A DNA stretch of 64,000 nt from Pezicula radicicola (lineage: Eukaryota > Ascomycota > Leotiomycetes > Helotiales > Dermateaceae). Positions 36,593 through 47,342 of the stretch are shown piece by piece. The stretch is taken from contig PDUO01000008.1 of NCBI GenBank assembly GCA_003008705.1, forward strand, positions 930,001 to 994,000, given 5' to 3'. Within the stretch, counting starts at the first letter, position 1. The number at the start of each line of letters is the position of its first letter. The translations under genes and the position numbers were made by a program. The notes under the pieces are model-generated. The model was not told the origin of the DNA, ran no database searches, and saw nothing but the letters and a program-made list of their open reading frames with translations.

Positions 36593-37417
36593 CTACATTT
36601 GACAGGAAAGCACGACATGGCAGTGGACAGCAACAGACAAAGCGAAACTCTTACGAAACTTACTTTCGTCATCGGTCTCCTCGAAAGCACTCTTGCTCTT
36701 GCCCCCAAGTCGCCTGTTGATAGTATATCCTCCTCCAGCAATGGCATTGTGCCTTGATTGAGATATCATACCAAGACTGCTTCGATTGGTTTCTCTCTGG
36801 GGTGTTGGGAAACTTGAGACCACAACAGCGACATTTGTCTCTCCTTGTCCCTTCCATATCACAGACTCCGGGTGTGACAAGGGCAGACCATCGTCCATAA
36901 CAGTCATGGGCCTAGAAAGAACTTCCAGAGACAGGGGATTGTCTTCTTCATAGTCTAGAGCTTCATCATCTGCGTCTGCGTCTGTTTCTGTATCTGTTTT
37001 AGGTGAGACACCTCTCCCATCAATATCGTTCACATACTCTGAGTCGAGAACGATCAAAGAGCGGCGAATCCTTTTTCGAGTTCTTAGAGCAGTTTTCCGT
37101 GCAGTCTGCTTGGGATTGATTTTGTAGCTATGGTTAGTCTCTTCCCCATCGTAGTAAGAATCCGAGTCTGACCCAATAGGCAAGACAGTAACAGCCGGCC
37201 TTTTTACAGCACCATTACGCCGACCTGACGCACGAACGCCCTCCTCTTGCGAAACCGTTTTGCAATCTGAATATACTGCGGAACGAGACGACAACAATGC
37301 CAAGTTACTGTGGCTTATACGAGTACTTACTCGGCGATTTGGAGTTATTGGGATTGGAGAAGCAGATTCCCCATCAGAACTTGACGTCCCAACATCTTTG
37401 GGACTAGGCTGGCCCAT
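36593..37417 (-). CDS. acidic Ser/Asp-rich hypothetical protein
   Basis: Open frame of 274 aa from the ATG at 37417. It is Ser-, Asp- and Arg-rich and probably disordered, with a basic cluster (TRKRIRRS) directly followed by SLIVLDSE, which resembles a SUMO-interacting motif (hydrophobic core plus acidic residues). A strong GTAAGT donor at 36663 suggests the last about 22 codons are intronic and that the true C-terminus lies on an exon I could not fix. A second GTAAGT near 37330 with CGCAG at 37276 would break the frame if spliced. Same strand as DNMT5 and about 1 kb upstream of it. A nuclear role is only inference; no family recognised. Confidence 0.5.
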   Translation of the reverse strand: MGQPSPKDVGTSSSDGESASPIPITPNRRVSTRISHSNLALLSSRSAVYSDCKTVSQEEGVRASGRRNGAVKRPAVTVLPIGSDSDSYYDGEETNHSYKINPKQTARKTALRTRKRIRRSLIVLDSEYVNDIDGRGVSPKTDTETDADADDEALDYEEDNPLSLEVLSRPMTVMDDGLPLSHPESVIWKGQGETNVAVVVSSFPTPQRETNRSSLGMISQSRHNAIAGGGYTINRRLGGKSKSAFEETDDESKFRKSFALSVAVHCHVVLSCQM

Positions 37418-39449
37418 ATTATATTAATTGCCAATACAATAGCTAAGATGTTGTGAGTACTCCGGGCCTCTGCAAGGAAATTGTCATATATACAGAAAGG
37501 TAACAAGTCCCAAGAGAGTTTTGTACACGCGAATCAGTGAGGCGCGAGTTTGAGAGGCAACTAGTCGCTAAGGCAGTTCTGAATCAGGCAAGCGACCATA
37601 TATATACTATTACTCAAGGGTTAATATATGTCCTACATGCCACGGGCACTGTCTCGTTTGAAGTGAAGCGTGTGTTAAGGGCGTCGTCGTTTGCTTGGTT
37701 TGCTCAAAAGTTTCGCCGAAGTCTGAAAAGGGCCAGGTCGCTTAGTCCGGTCAATCTCGAAATCAAATAAAACAGCAAAGTTGCTGCGGAGTATCAGTGC
37801 GGTGCAGTCTGAAATATGGTGCTTGGCCAACTGTATAACGCTGGTATCCTTACAAATAGGTTTCCAGTTTGAAATGAGCATGAACATACCGAAGGGAAGA
37901 CAATTTTTTTACGGCAGACATTTGTGCATGACCATGAAAACGCGTATCAGTGGTAGGATCCTCCTGTGTTAAGAACAGTTATACAGAGGTGCTGAAGCCT
38001 GTAGGGGTTCGTCAGTATTGCATCAGAAAGAGGCAATCAACCGCTCTTGAACCGGGAGACTCACAACGAGTGTGGCCTTAATTATCGCGCCGATCAATAA
38101 AACTGCAAGGTTCTTCGATTAGCATCTAATTTAACAATAACAAGAATGAAATAGGTCGTTGGCCTGAGTTGATGTGGGCAAGGAGGAAGACCGCCAAGGC
38201 TAAGGTCAGTTGGAAATAATAAGGTGAGTCTGCAGACTCTGGCGGCTTTGGGGAGATAATCTACGCTTGCTTACAATTTCTATAGAGAATACGCTAGGTA
38301 CAATTACAAAGTCACAGGCTGCAATAATTGACGTCAGTATTGAGCATCAAAAATAAAGATAGAGACTCGCAGGAGGACTCTCCGTTCTGAGGGATGCCGA
38401 CAAGTTAACTCACAGATGAAGAACAAGTAACTTATTTATTCCAGGTACGATCAATTGTATGTACAGAGGAGCATATGCTGACTGGTTGTTGTAGATGTTA
38501 CGCTTTGTTGTATTATGGTTCTAGAGAAGGACCGAGAGAGGAGGACGTCGGTGGAGGATCTCGGCCAATCTGGTAGGAGAGGAAGCCAATGAGGGTTTGA
38601 ATAATGAAAGCAGATGATATACAATAATGGAGCTAACCTCGTAGACGTTAGCGATGAAGTCTCAATACAGCTGACGAAATGTACATCCAAGGACTGGGCC
38701 GGGATTTAGTTACAACAAGGCCATGGTCTATGGATCGCACGTCACTTGAGATTTGGAAAGACTTACTTCTAGTCTACACAGAAATATTTACAATGAGTTC
38801 GGCGACTCAACGAGTGTCGAGTATGCATTAGTGAAAAGGGAGAAAGATAAAGACAATGCCAACATTACGCCAATGGGGGGGTTTTTTTTCAGTCGCGATG
38901 GGACGCGTTGGGAGGACGCGACTGGATCCTGTGATCCGGATAATCTTCGCAATTACTCGCATTTATCCGAGAGATAACAAGAGATAATCCGGATCTGTTC
39001 AGAAGCAAGGTGCCCTGGATGAGCCTTTCCTATTTACTTATATATTGAAACCATCTTTGTAAGAATGTTGGATTCACAAGATTTCATAGTCATAGTGGTT
39101 TTGATGTCGCAGTGCGAAGGTTGGAATGACGTAGTGCATGAGGTTGGGACAACTAAGTCGAACCAGATGGATCCCAGCAGATCTCTTTCAACCACAAGAG
39201 AAACTGCAACTTCTCATCAATCAGGTATACAAAGATCAATGGAACACATCGGGTTGTGGTTGTTTGTGCTCAGTCTAGTTGAAGAGGCAAAATACAGTAC
39301 TTAAAGCTCTGGTTCTGACATGGCTGATTCAGCATGCAAGGGTGCATGACCGCCTTCTTTCTCCAACCTTCATACTTATTCTGCCAATAACTACCCACGC
39401 CTGACCACAACAACTTTGTGAATAGTTACACTCATCCTTGTCTTCAAAG
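37418..39449. other. intergenic region, no gene recognised
   Basis: About 2 kb with scattered short frames (for example 38451-38690 -, 38753-38977 +) and no domain. A G-run followed by a T-run lies at about 38875-38889. The end nearest 39450 is the likely promoter of the 2H phosphoesterase-like gene. Confidence 0.55.
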
Positions 39450-40918
39450 ATGGCCTTCCCAGGTTCTGCTGATGCCAGTAACAAGTTCGAGGATCTCTCG
39501 GGTATAAAATCTGCCTCATATGCAAATCCATACGATGCCTTGATCGAAGCTTGCAATGATGGCCCGGTTGAGATTCAAACCCGCTACAGCACGCATCGCA
39601 CAACTCGCAATGCTCAACAGAAAGACGCTCTGCTCTCTCCCTCCTTCAAAGGTCTGATTCTGGACCCGATTCTTCAGAAGTTGGAGGATCCATCCATTGA
39701 GCCTGGTTTTGAGGACCCGAGGCATTGTCTCGTCTTCTGGGCTCGTCCTCCAAAGCATATTCGTGATGTTGTCGAACGGATTCAAAAACAGTTGAGAGAA
39801 TTGGCTCCAAGTAAGTCCTTGCCCTTTTATATTGTGGTTTTATTTCCGTCAGCAGCTTCATGGCGAGTACCCTGTGTGGAATCGGCCTTTTCTAGTTAGA
39901 TGAGGGAGTTTTGCAGAGAGGAGGAGATATCTCGAGTCAGACCGGAGTGAATATGAACACAGAGCTTCAGGTGCTCGAACTTGTTTCCAAGAGCGTGGTA
40001 ATGTTCAAAACTTAGGAATTCATCATATCCTACACCTTCGATTAGGTTCAGTGATTGAAACTATATTTGAGATCAAGTGATTAGTTGAGTTTCTCCCTCA
40101 GTCATAATTTGCTTCAAATAACTTGGACAATATGTGGGATAAGCAATTGCCACAGTTCACGCAACATATTCCAGAATAAAGGCTTATATCACCCTATAAT
40201 TCCCATCACAAATATCTATTACCAACTCTCAACCCACACTAACACCCATCTTCACAGACCTCTGGCTTATGCCAATCCCAAACCTCCATCTAACAGCCCT
40301 CGAAATAACCCACTCCCTCACCTCCCCAGAAATCCACAGTATCATCTCCACGTTAGGTGACTCGACCGTAACCACCATGGTCAACTACACCTACGCACAC
40401 CGAGCCCGACTAATCAAACCTCTAATATCTTACGATAGTGCTGCTCTTGCCCTCTCTTTCCTTCCAGCAGCATCATCATCTCCTTCCACATCTAACTCCT
40501 CGGTAAATTAAACCTCAAAACTACTAATTTACATCCTGTATATTGCATGAGTCACTAAGTAAAACATCAACAGACAACAACCACTCACGACGATAAATAC
40601 ACGTACCACCACCTCCGCCGCGATCTCTTCGCCCTAGCAACCCAAAAGGTCCCCATCAATTCCCGCTACGTCGTCCCATCAAGCCACATAACAATCGGAA
40701 GATTCCTCACACAATCCGATCACGACACACCTGAAAAGAGAGAGAAATGGATCCAAGCAATCGAAAGCATCAATGCCGAACTTGAAAAGGAATTTTGGGA
40801 TGCTAAGGATGAAGATGGATTTGAGTGGATTGTTGGTCAGGAGAAGGGTATTGATTGTAGGGAGGGCAGGTTGTGGTATGGTGGTGGAAGGACGGTTCAG
40901 TTGGGGAAGGGATTTTAG
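39450..40918 (+). CDS. 2H phosphoesterase-like protein (RNA ligase/cyclic nucleotide phosphodiesterase fold)
   Basis: Exons 39450-39810, 40258-40502 and 40574-40918 join in phase to give 316 aa. Two H-x-T signatures of the 2H superfamily are present: HLTALEITHS (H131, T133) and HITIGRF (H239, T241). The pair lines the active site in RNA 2',3'-cyclic phosphodiesterases and tRNA-ligase-associated enzymes. The N-terminal segment CLVFWARPPKHIRDVVE is typical of the fungal members. No signal peptide, so probably cytosolic. The substrate is unknown. The first intron is 447 nt, far longer than others in the window, but the acceptor (TTCACAG) and the resumed frame (NLWLMPIPNLHLTALE) fit the family. 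GTAAGT begins the intron at 39811. Confidence 0.82.
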
Positions 40919-43528
40919 GAGTTTTGGGTGGCTAATGATGGGGGATGGGTGGGCATTAAGATTGGTAGGGTCTGGTACTTGATATGATTTCTCTAGTAAG
41001 CAAGAGATTGTTTATAGAGCAGATGAACTAGAATTTAGATTAGACCGAGTCCCAGAATTATAGCAATAAACATCTTGCTTCATCAAACTATATGCTTTGC
41101 ATACACTGTGCAGTACATAATTTCCTCTCCCAAATTACTTCATTCTCTCATAAACTCCCCTCATATTTCCTCCCACCTCTTATCATTTACCACCCGTTCC
41201 TCTTACTATTTCTTCGAAGTAACTTCTAAGGGCCTTCTTTTCACTCCATCATTATCCTCCAATCCCATAAATCAAACCATCACCACAAACCACACACACT
41301 TTCCTCCCTCACTTATCCCTCCAGAAGTTCAAAACTAGAAAATCTTACCGCTACCGTACTCTCTTGTCTTAATGCCAGGTCTCTTTGTCCCTGCTTTAGG
41401 TTGGATAGATAATAAAGTTTATGAATTATAGTCCCGTGGTCGCTCTGTTGCCTGTGAGTTATCAGATATTATAATAGAGAGAGGGGACTAATTTATAAGC
41501 CCTTAGCTAGAGTTTTAACTTACAGGGAGTTGATTCAAGCTCTCTTAATTAGTTAATAGGTTAAGTAGGACATAGCATGTTAAAACTGTCGCCCAATAAT
41601 CACGTGCTATTAGCATAAACAATATATCCTCATTTTCGTATATTGTCTGAGCCTCGTTCGGGCCAATTACGTGGCTATATACGCAGCTCTCATACGCAAA
41701 CTTCATGCATCGAAACCACATCATTTTGTACGGCATTTGGGCCTAATCCAATGCCTCCCATTTTGTATATAGAGCCTGGCCTCCGCCATCGTAATTCAGA
41801 GGGCAAGTACTCACAATTCACTCATATATGCATATACCACACCATTTCCACAATATTGAAGTTCTATAAAACAGAGCAGAAGCTGCGGAGAAAGACGAAA
41901 AAAAATCTGGTAGTATTATAATAGTTACATCAAATACGAAGTATTTCAACCCATCAGAGAAGTCATTCTCTGGATTCTAACACTATCCACGTTATGATCA
42001 TTAACGAGGTTCTCAACCTCCTCCCTCTCAAGGGCACTTACTTTCTAAAAAGCCTTCCTTCTTACAAAAACAAAGACTAGATATCTAGATTCCAACTTCA
42101 AACTCTTTTAATATTGGGCTCTTAAAAGGAGATTTAACCAACTAGTTCTACTTTATAATATTCAAGACAAGACTTAAATTGAACGGGGTAGAAGATCTTA
42201 ATATTATGCTTCCTTATCTATTATATACTTAATCTACCTACCTACTTACCCAGCTACCTACATAAATCAAGAAATTCTATTTCTATTTTATAAGAGGTTG
42301 GGTATACTGAAATTACTGTAGAGCTGAAGATAGCCACATTGAAGTAATGAAAGAATCTATCAACAGAACACTCAATCTGCCATTCTTTCCCCTACCTACC
42401 TATACCAATTCAACATCATTAACCCCCCCCTCTCCTACTACAAATTCTCCTTACATAGTAGACAACAACTTCATAAAGCACAATACCTCCTCCCACCAAA
42501 CATCAACAAACTAAACACCCAGTATCCAGCCACACAACCAACAATAATATCACTCCACCATCTACCAGCTACCTAAATCACAATGACTACAAAATTAATT
42601 ACCTTATCCAAAAAGCTTCCTCCCCATTTCCTTATTCCTCATAGCTACTTACTACCTCAACCTCAATCTCAAAGCATAAAGAACAGCAACCCATCACATA
42701 CATCTCTTAAACCAAATCTCCAAAAGAAAAAACAAGCAACAGGTAAGGAACTTAAGAGCCTAAGAACCTCAAGGATTTCAAGTAATCAACGGATTTAGGA
42801 AAATTATGCGTATTTTTTGTTCTGATTTTGTTTGCTAGATATTGTACCGATGTATCGTTTTTGGACTTTGGTACTTTGGTGCTAGTGTAGGAGTGTGATT
42901 TTGAAGGGAAGTTGTTTGAGTTGAGACTAGGGTAGTGTGACTGTATGTTTAGGGGAGGAGTCTAAGAGATAGGTGAGTGAGCTCAGTGGTAATGGAAAGG
43001 CGAGGCTGCGAGGGTGTGTGTTATGTGGTGAAGAATGGGAGGGTGTGGAGATGGAGAGAGGGAGAGAAGGGGAGGAGTTATTTGTATGCTTTGTATGGAG
43101 TGGAAGATGTACGATGTGCGCAGAGTACTTGGACCTGTAATGTTTAGTTTATAGTGCCATTGGACAATAGTACTTTAACCGCACAGTACTCTTATATCAT
43201 GCTCTCCGCCACGAGTCCTTCAATCCCAGGACGCAACTCCGCACTCACAGCGAGTCACAGATGTAGGTACGCTGTATCGAGAAAAGACATTTATGAGGTG
43301 GTAGGTATCAGCGAACTTTGTTATGCTCCACCGCACTCCACACCATGGAAATAGATACAAGATCGAAAAATTGCAACCTTGCTCCATGTTCCCTTCAGTA
43401 GTCAGACGTCAAGCCAGTGGGTGTTTGTATTTTTGATTGCATTCCCCCCCACAAGAAAGTGACAAAGCCCACGTAAATACCGAATCCAGCCCATGCCCAA
43501 ACGAACCATCATGAGAGATTTGACACAT
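40919..43528. other. gene-poor AT-rich region with degraded sequence
   Basis: From about 41430 to 42300 the sequence is TA-rich with stops in all frames, like other RIP-type remnants in the window. 42400-42580 is C/A-rich. 42840-43080 is G/T-rich on the + strand. Short frames at 41075-41338 and 42583-42798 show no coding features. No inverted or long direct repeat ends were found by eye. Confidence 0.5.
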
Positions 43529-44363
43529 CTAGAATACCAACGCCGCACCCTTGGTCTTCTTGTCACCACTATGAAACACAATATATTAGCATCGGATTCT
43601 TCGCCTTTGGTGGTTTTCTCCTGCCTAGAGCAGAAGTTGAGAGAGTTGACGTACCCAAGTTCGAAATGCTTGCAACGCTTCAACGCCAATTGTGCCTTAG
43701 TCTTGCATGCTGTGCACTCTAATCTCAACACAACCTTCTTCGTAGTCTTGGCCTTCTTGTGGAAAACGGGCTTTGTCTGACCACCATAACCGGATTGTTT
43801 ACGATCATAACGACGCTTTCCTTGCGCGAAAAGGGAAGCCTTTTTGTCTTAGTCAGTCCCTGTCACAATAACTCGCTGTGCTTGACTTGTGCGGATCGAA
43901 ATTCGAAGGCTTCGTGGTTGGGGAAGAGGATAATTCATACCTTTCCGGCCTTGTATTGTGTGACCTTGTGTTGGGTGTGCTTTCTGCAGTCCTTACCCTT
44001 GCAGTAGGTGCGTCTGGTCTTTGGGACGTTAACCTACAAAAAAAAAGTCAGCTCCTCTTCTTTTGCCCCTCTTGTATCCGATATTCAATTCCGCCCCTTC
44101 TGAATCCGTGCTCGGGATGCGCTCCAACGTCCACTGTAGATGCCACAGTAGTCGATAATCGATGATTCCAAAAGTCGCACTCGAATACATTGTCCGTCTC
44201 TCTCTGCAAATTCTTTCTGGGAAGTCTCGGTGCAATTGGGGGCTCGTCGTCGCAATTTCGGAATTCCTCCACGCTCCCATCCCCCAGAGTCATGCTTCAA
44301 ATCGTAGCATTGCAATCATTCCTCCCTCCAATTTCGCAGCATAAGAATAAAGGTACGTACCAT
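43529..44363 (-). CDS. RPL42: 60S ribosomal protein eL42 (L36a/L44 family)
   Basis: Large-subunit ribosomal protein at the E site. Exons 44363-44361 (the ATG only), 44033-43941, 43839-43655 and 43568-43529 give exactly 106 aa, the family length; introns are 327, 101 and 86 nt. Sequence such as [40 protein letters not shown] and the C-terminal [12 protein letters not shown] leaves no doubt. The zinc ligands (C12, C17 and the later CTAC pair) are present. Position 56 is Pro, the form associated in yeasts with cycloheximide sensitivity; Gln at this site gives resistance. A long first intron directly after the start codon is common in fungal ribosomal-protein genes and may serve expression control. 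No snoRNA was recognised inside it. Confidence 0.98.
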
Positions 44364-44959
44364 CTTGACGGTCGTGGATTTGTCGTGTGTTGATGCTGAG
44401 GTACTACGTTTGGCGTGAATTATTTTGGAGATGTTGAAGATGTGGGCGCTAAGACTCGGTTAGCGCTGCAATCCGCGAGCAGGCATCGAAATCACATGAC
44501 CGACACGACCTCATTCAGGTTCAAGTGCCAACACCTCACCCTTCGCTCTCCAGGTTGACGCACCCGTATATCATACTGAAAAATAAGGGCAGTTCTGATA
44601 TACCTTCTTCAGAGATACACTCATCACCTGCCAATCACATGAGATACGTGCCACAGAACTAGAACTGAGGGTTTCATGGCTGAAGAGGAGAGAGCTGCGA
44701 AATGGGATTGCTACTCTTTCGCGAATATGTGAGTGGAGCATCATAGACAAGCTCGCCATATTGTGGTAATGGCAAACTACAGCAACACCGTCGTTGCGTC
44801 TAACGGCTCTCCACTGAGAGCCGAACGATATATTCGCATTGGGGTTTGATGTCCCTGTTCTTCCTCTACTCTCTATTCCTCGACATTCTCATCTCGAGCA
44901 TGTATCTATATACTCATCCCATTTGCTATCACAAGCCAGAATCGTAAAAGTTGAGCATT
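44364..44959. other. eL42 upstream region
   Basis: Promoter and 5' UTR of eL42. Short frames only; no gene recognised. Confidence 0.6.
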
Positions 44960-46293
44960 TTATTTGACGTTTAGGAGAGTCGGGTATGACGTTGTGATGC
45001 TAGTGCAACGCAAGGAGCAGCTTCTTCCAAAATGCAATCCCTTAGTAATATTCTCCAGTTCTAATTTCATAACATCACTGCTCAGTAATAACCGTTTCAG
45101 ATGCTTTGGAGAGGATTTGTTGCCATGGTGGAGGGTGAGTGATTTACCTTCCTCCAAGGAGGATGATGTCTTCAGTCTATGTTCGAGAAAGATGGATTCC
45201 ATAAAAAGCTTCTTGTTCACGGTGAACTGAATGGTTGTTATGAATTGGCAAGAGCCTGGAGTCATTCCAAAATGGCAATGCGACTCAATGTACGGACTTA
45301 CGGCTACACCGTTAGTTTAGCTCTTGTGGACGGCAATGTCCCGAAGATATCGTAAAGCAGCACCCCCGAGACCAATCCCTTTTGCAGGCTACCAACTTCC
45401 CATCAATATCGAGCGAGCCCAGCAGTGACTTCAGTCTAGCCACTGCCAGCACTGGGAGCACGGCATATATAGAGCAAGTCTTTAAATTACGCATTTGAAG
45501 GACACATTGGAAGCCTCATTCAGGCTGAAGGATAACCCATGTGGGGCCGTCGAGGTATGGCCGATGCTTCTCGAGAGTCGATTATTACGTCCTTTGCGCT
45601 CGCTTCTGAAGTTCTTCGCAATGCGATGAATTCTTGTTGTGGGATGTGCTTCTTTATGCTTCCGACAACTGACTTTACAACGTCTTGATTGATATGATTA
45701 AGTAGCTTTGAATATGAAGGCTTTGACGACGTTAGGCTAAAGATGCACAATGCCAAGTCCTCAAATGAGTTTCGCAAAAGTTGAACCGCCCTGATTTTTC
45801 AAAGAGCTTGAAGATCGTCAACATGAACCATCTGAAGAGTTGTGACTTGTGAGAGATCCAAACCGCCTCTCGCAGATCCGATCCCCTCGTGCTTCATCGA
45901 AGTGTCAAAGAGTTGCCAAGATCTTCAGCCTTCCCGAGCTGGTCCGTGCGAGCCTCATATTTTCTGTCGGTCTAATGATTCAAAGTTTAAAGAACGGACT
46001 ACTTCTCAAACCCAAAACTTGACGAAGAAACATTTACTCTTGAGTGTCTCTACGGTGAAATGTTTTAGAAACCAAGCTGCGTCCACATCTATGATAAACA
46101 ACTCGCGCAAAGGAAACAAATTGGATGATCGATCATACGGTACGTGTCGTTGACCTCGGAAACACTGCGTACCGTGGACGAGTACCGGTAAGCCTGTGTT
46201 CCGACAACACTGCCAAGAGGGGATCTGAAGGACGAGGGCAACTTCAGCCGTAGCTACCAGGTCCTGTGATCCAATGGGCTTGTTTGCGTGCAA
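44960..46293 (-). pseudogene. decayed multi-fragment gene, family unknown
   Basis: Minus-strand pieces with good protein character follow one another. At 45897-45520 (MKHEGIGSARGGLDL, later FEDLALCIFSLTSSKPSYSK and FIALRRTSEASAKDVII) the frame is broken by a TGA at 45799-45801. 45494-45312 and 45265-44960 continue the series (the latter with KSLTLHHGNKSSPKHLKRLL). Upstream, a helical piece (KYEARTDQLGKAEDL, about 45970-45900) after a CATTAG acceptor is in another frame, and 46006-46293 could hold a 5' exon. The TGA may derive from CGA. Either an inactivated gene or an active one with introns I could not resolve. Confidence 0.4.
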
Positions 46294-47342
46294 ATAACTT
46301 TAAATAGAAGCTTTACTATTGAGCTTAGTTCTGATTGGCAACAACATATTTCCTCAGGTGAACTTGGCTAGGGGGAAAGATCGACGTCATGGTGGGAAAA
46401 GTAAGTGGTGTATGGGCATGCCCAAAGTAAGGCTGAGGCGAAAGGAAGGAAAATCAGGGGGCAGCAGCCGGTAGCCGAACTCAAACATGAGATGAGCAGC
46501 AAAGCAAGAGGGAGAACTGAGCGAGACGGTGAGATCAATCCATATAGTCCATAGCAATAGCAACGCAGAAGACAAAACAATTAAAGATCGATTGTACATG
46601 GCCAAAAAAGAACATGTGAGCAATTTAAAACGTCCAAACCTACTTTACAATCTACTCATGTTGTAGCCAAGGATGTTTCTCTACTTCTTCCTCTTTGGTT
46701 CAACTCCGGTAGGCTGTCTCGCTCTCTCAGCCCCCCGCCACATGTGGCTAGTAGGTACGGCACTGCACTCTTAAGTTCTTAAGTAAACGAGGTAAGGTGC
46801 GCCTCACAGGCCTCGCTTGCCGCCAGGTGACTCCAGATATCTCAAACCCTTCCGGAACGTCAACCTTCCGCAAGCCAAACCTGACTCCCCAAAACCCAAA
46901 CACCTGCCCAATTCTAACACCGACAAGCAAATTTGCTTGGATGTTTCATTCCGCACCAACAAAGCCAGGCCCGGCAGTCCATTGGGTGCTGCGCGCGATG
47001 GCTGCAATGCACGGCAGTATGGCAGTCCGAAGCGGCCCACGCGTTAGGTGAGGTGTCTTCCAGCTTCTCTAGCTACACTCTTCTAGCTCTTCTTCGCAGA
47101 TCCAGTCCTCATTCTTTGTCTTTTGCACCCACTTCTTCACCAGTAGTCAATTATTAATTAGGACTACTGCATTTTCTTCTAATACTATGTGCGAGTAGTA
47201 ATTTGCCTTGTTCTTAATACCTTACGGTCTTTCCTCGCCCTCAAATGCTGGTCATACATCCGGGTCGATTTCTGTACATATTTGCTTCGCATTTTCTTTC
47301 TCCTTGAGACAAGCGACCGTCTTTTGCTCTCTTACTGCAGAT
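46294..47342. other. intergenic region upstream of the P450
   Basis: No gene recognised. Frames between 46748 and 47157 occur on both strands and lack coding features. The last about 200 bp are T/C-rich and likely the P450 promoter and leader. Confidence 0.55.

Noticed and set aside
44034..44360. Possible snoRNA in the eL42 first intron
   Set aside because: No convincing C box (RUGAUGA) paired with a D box, and no flanking stem.
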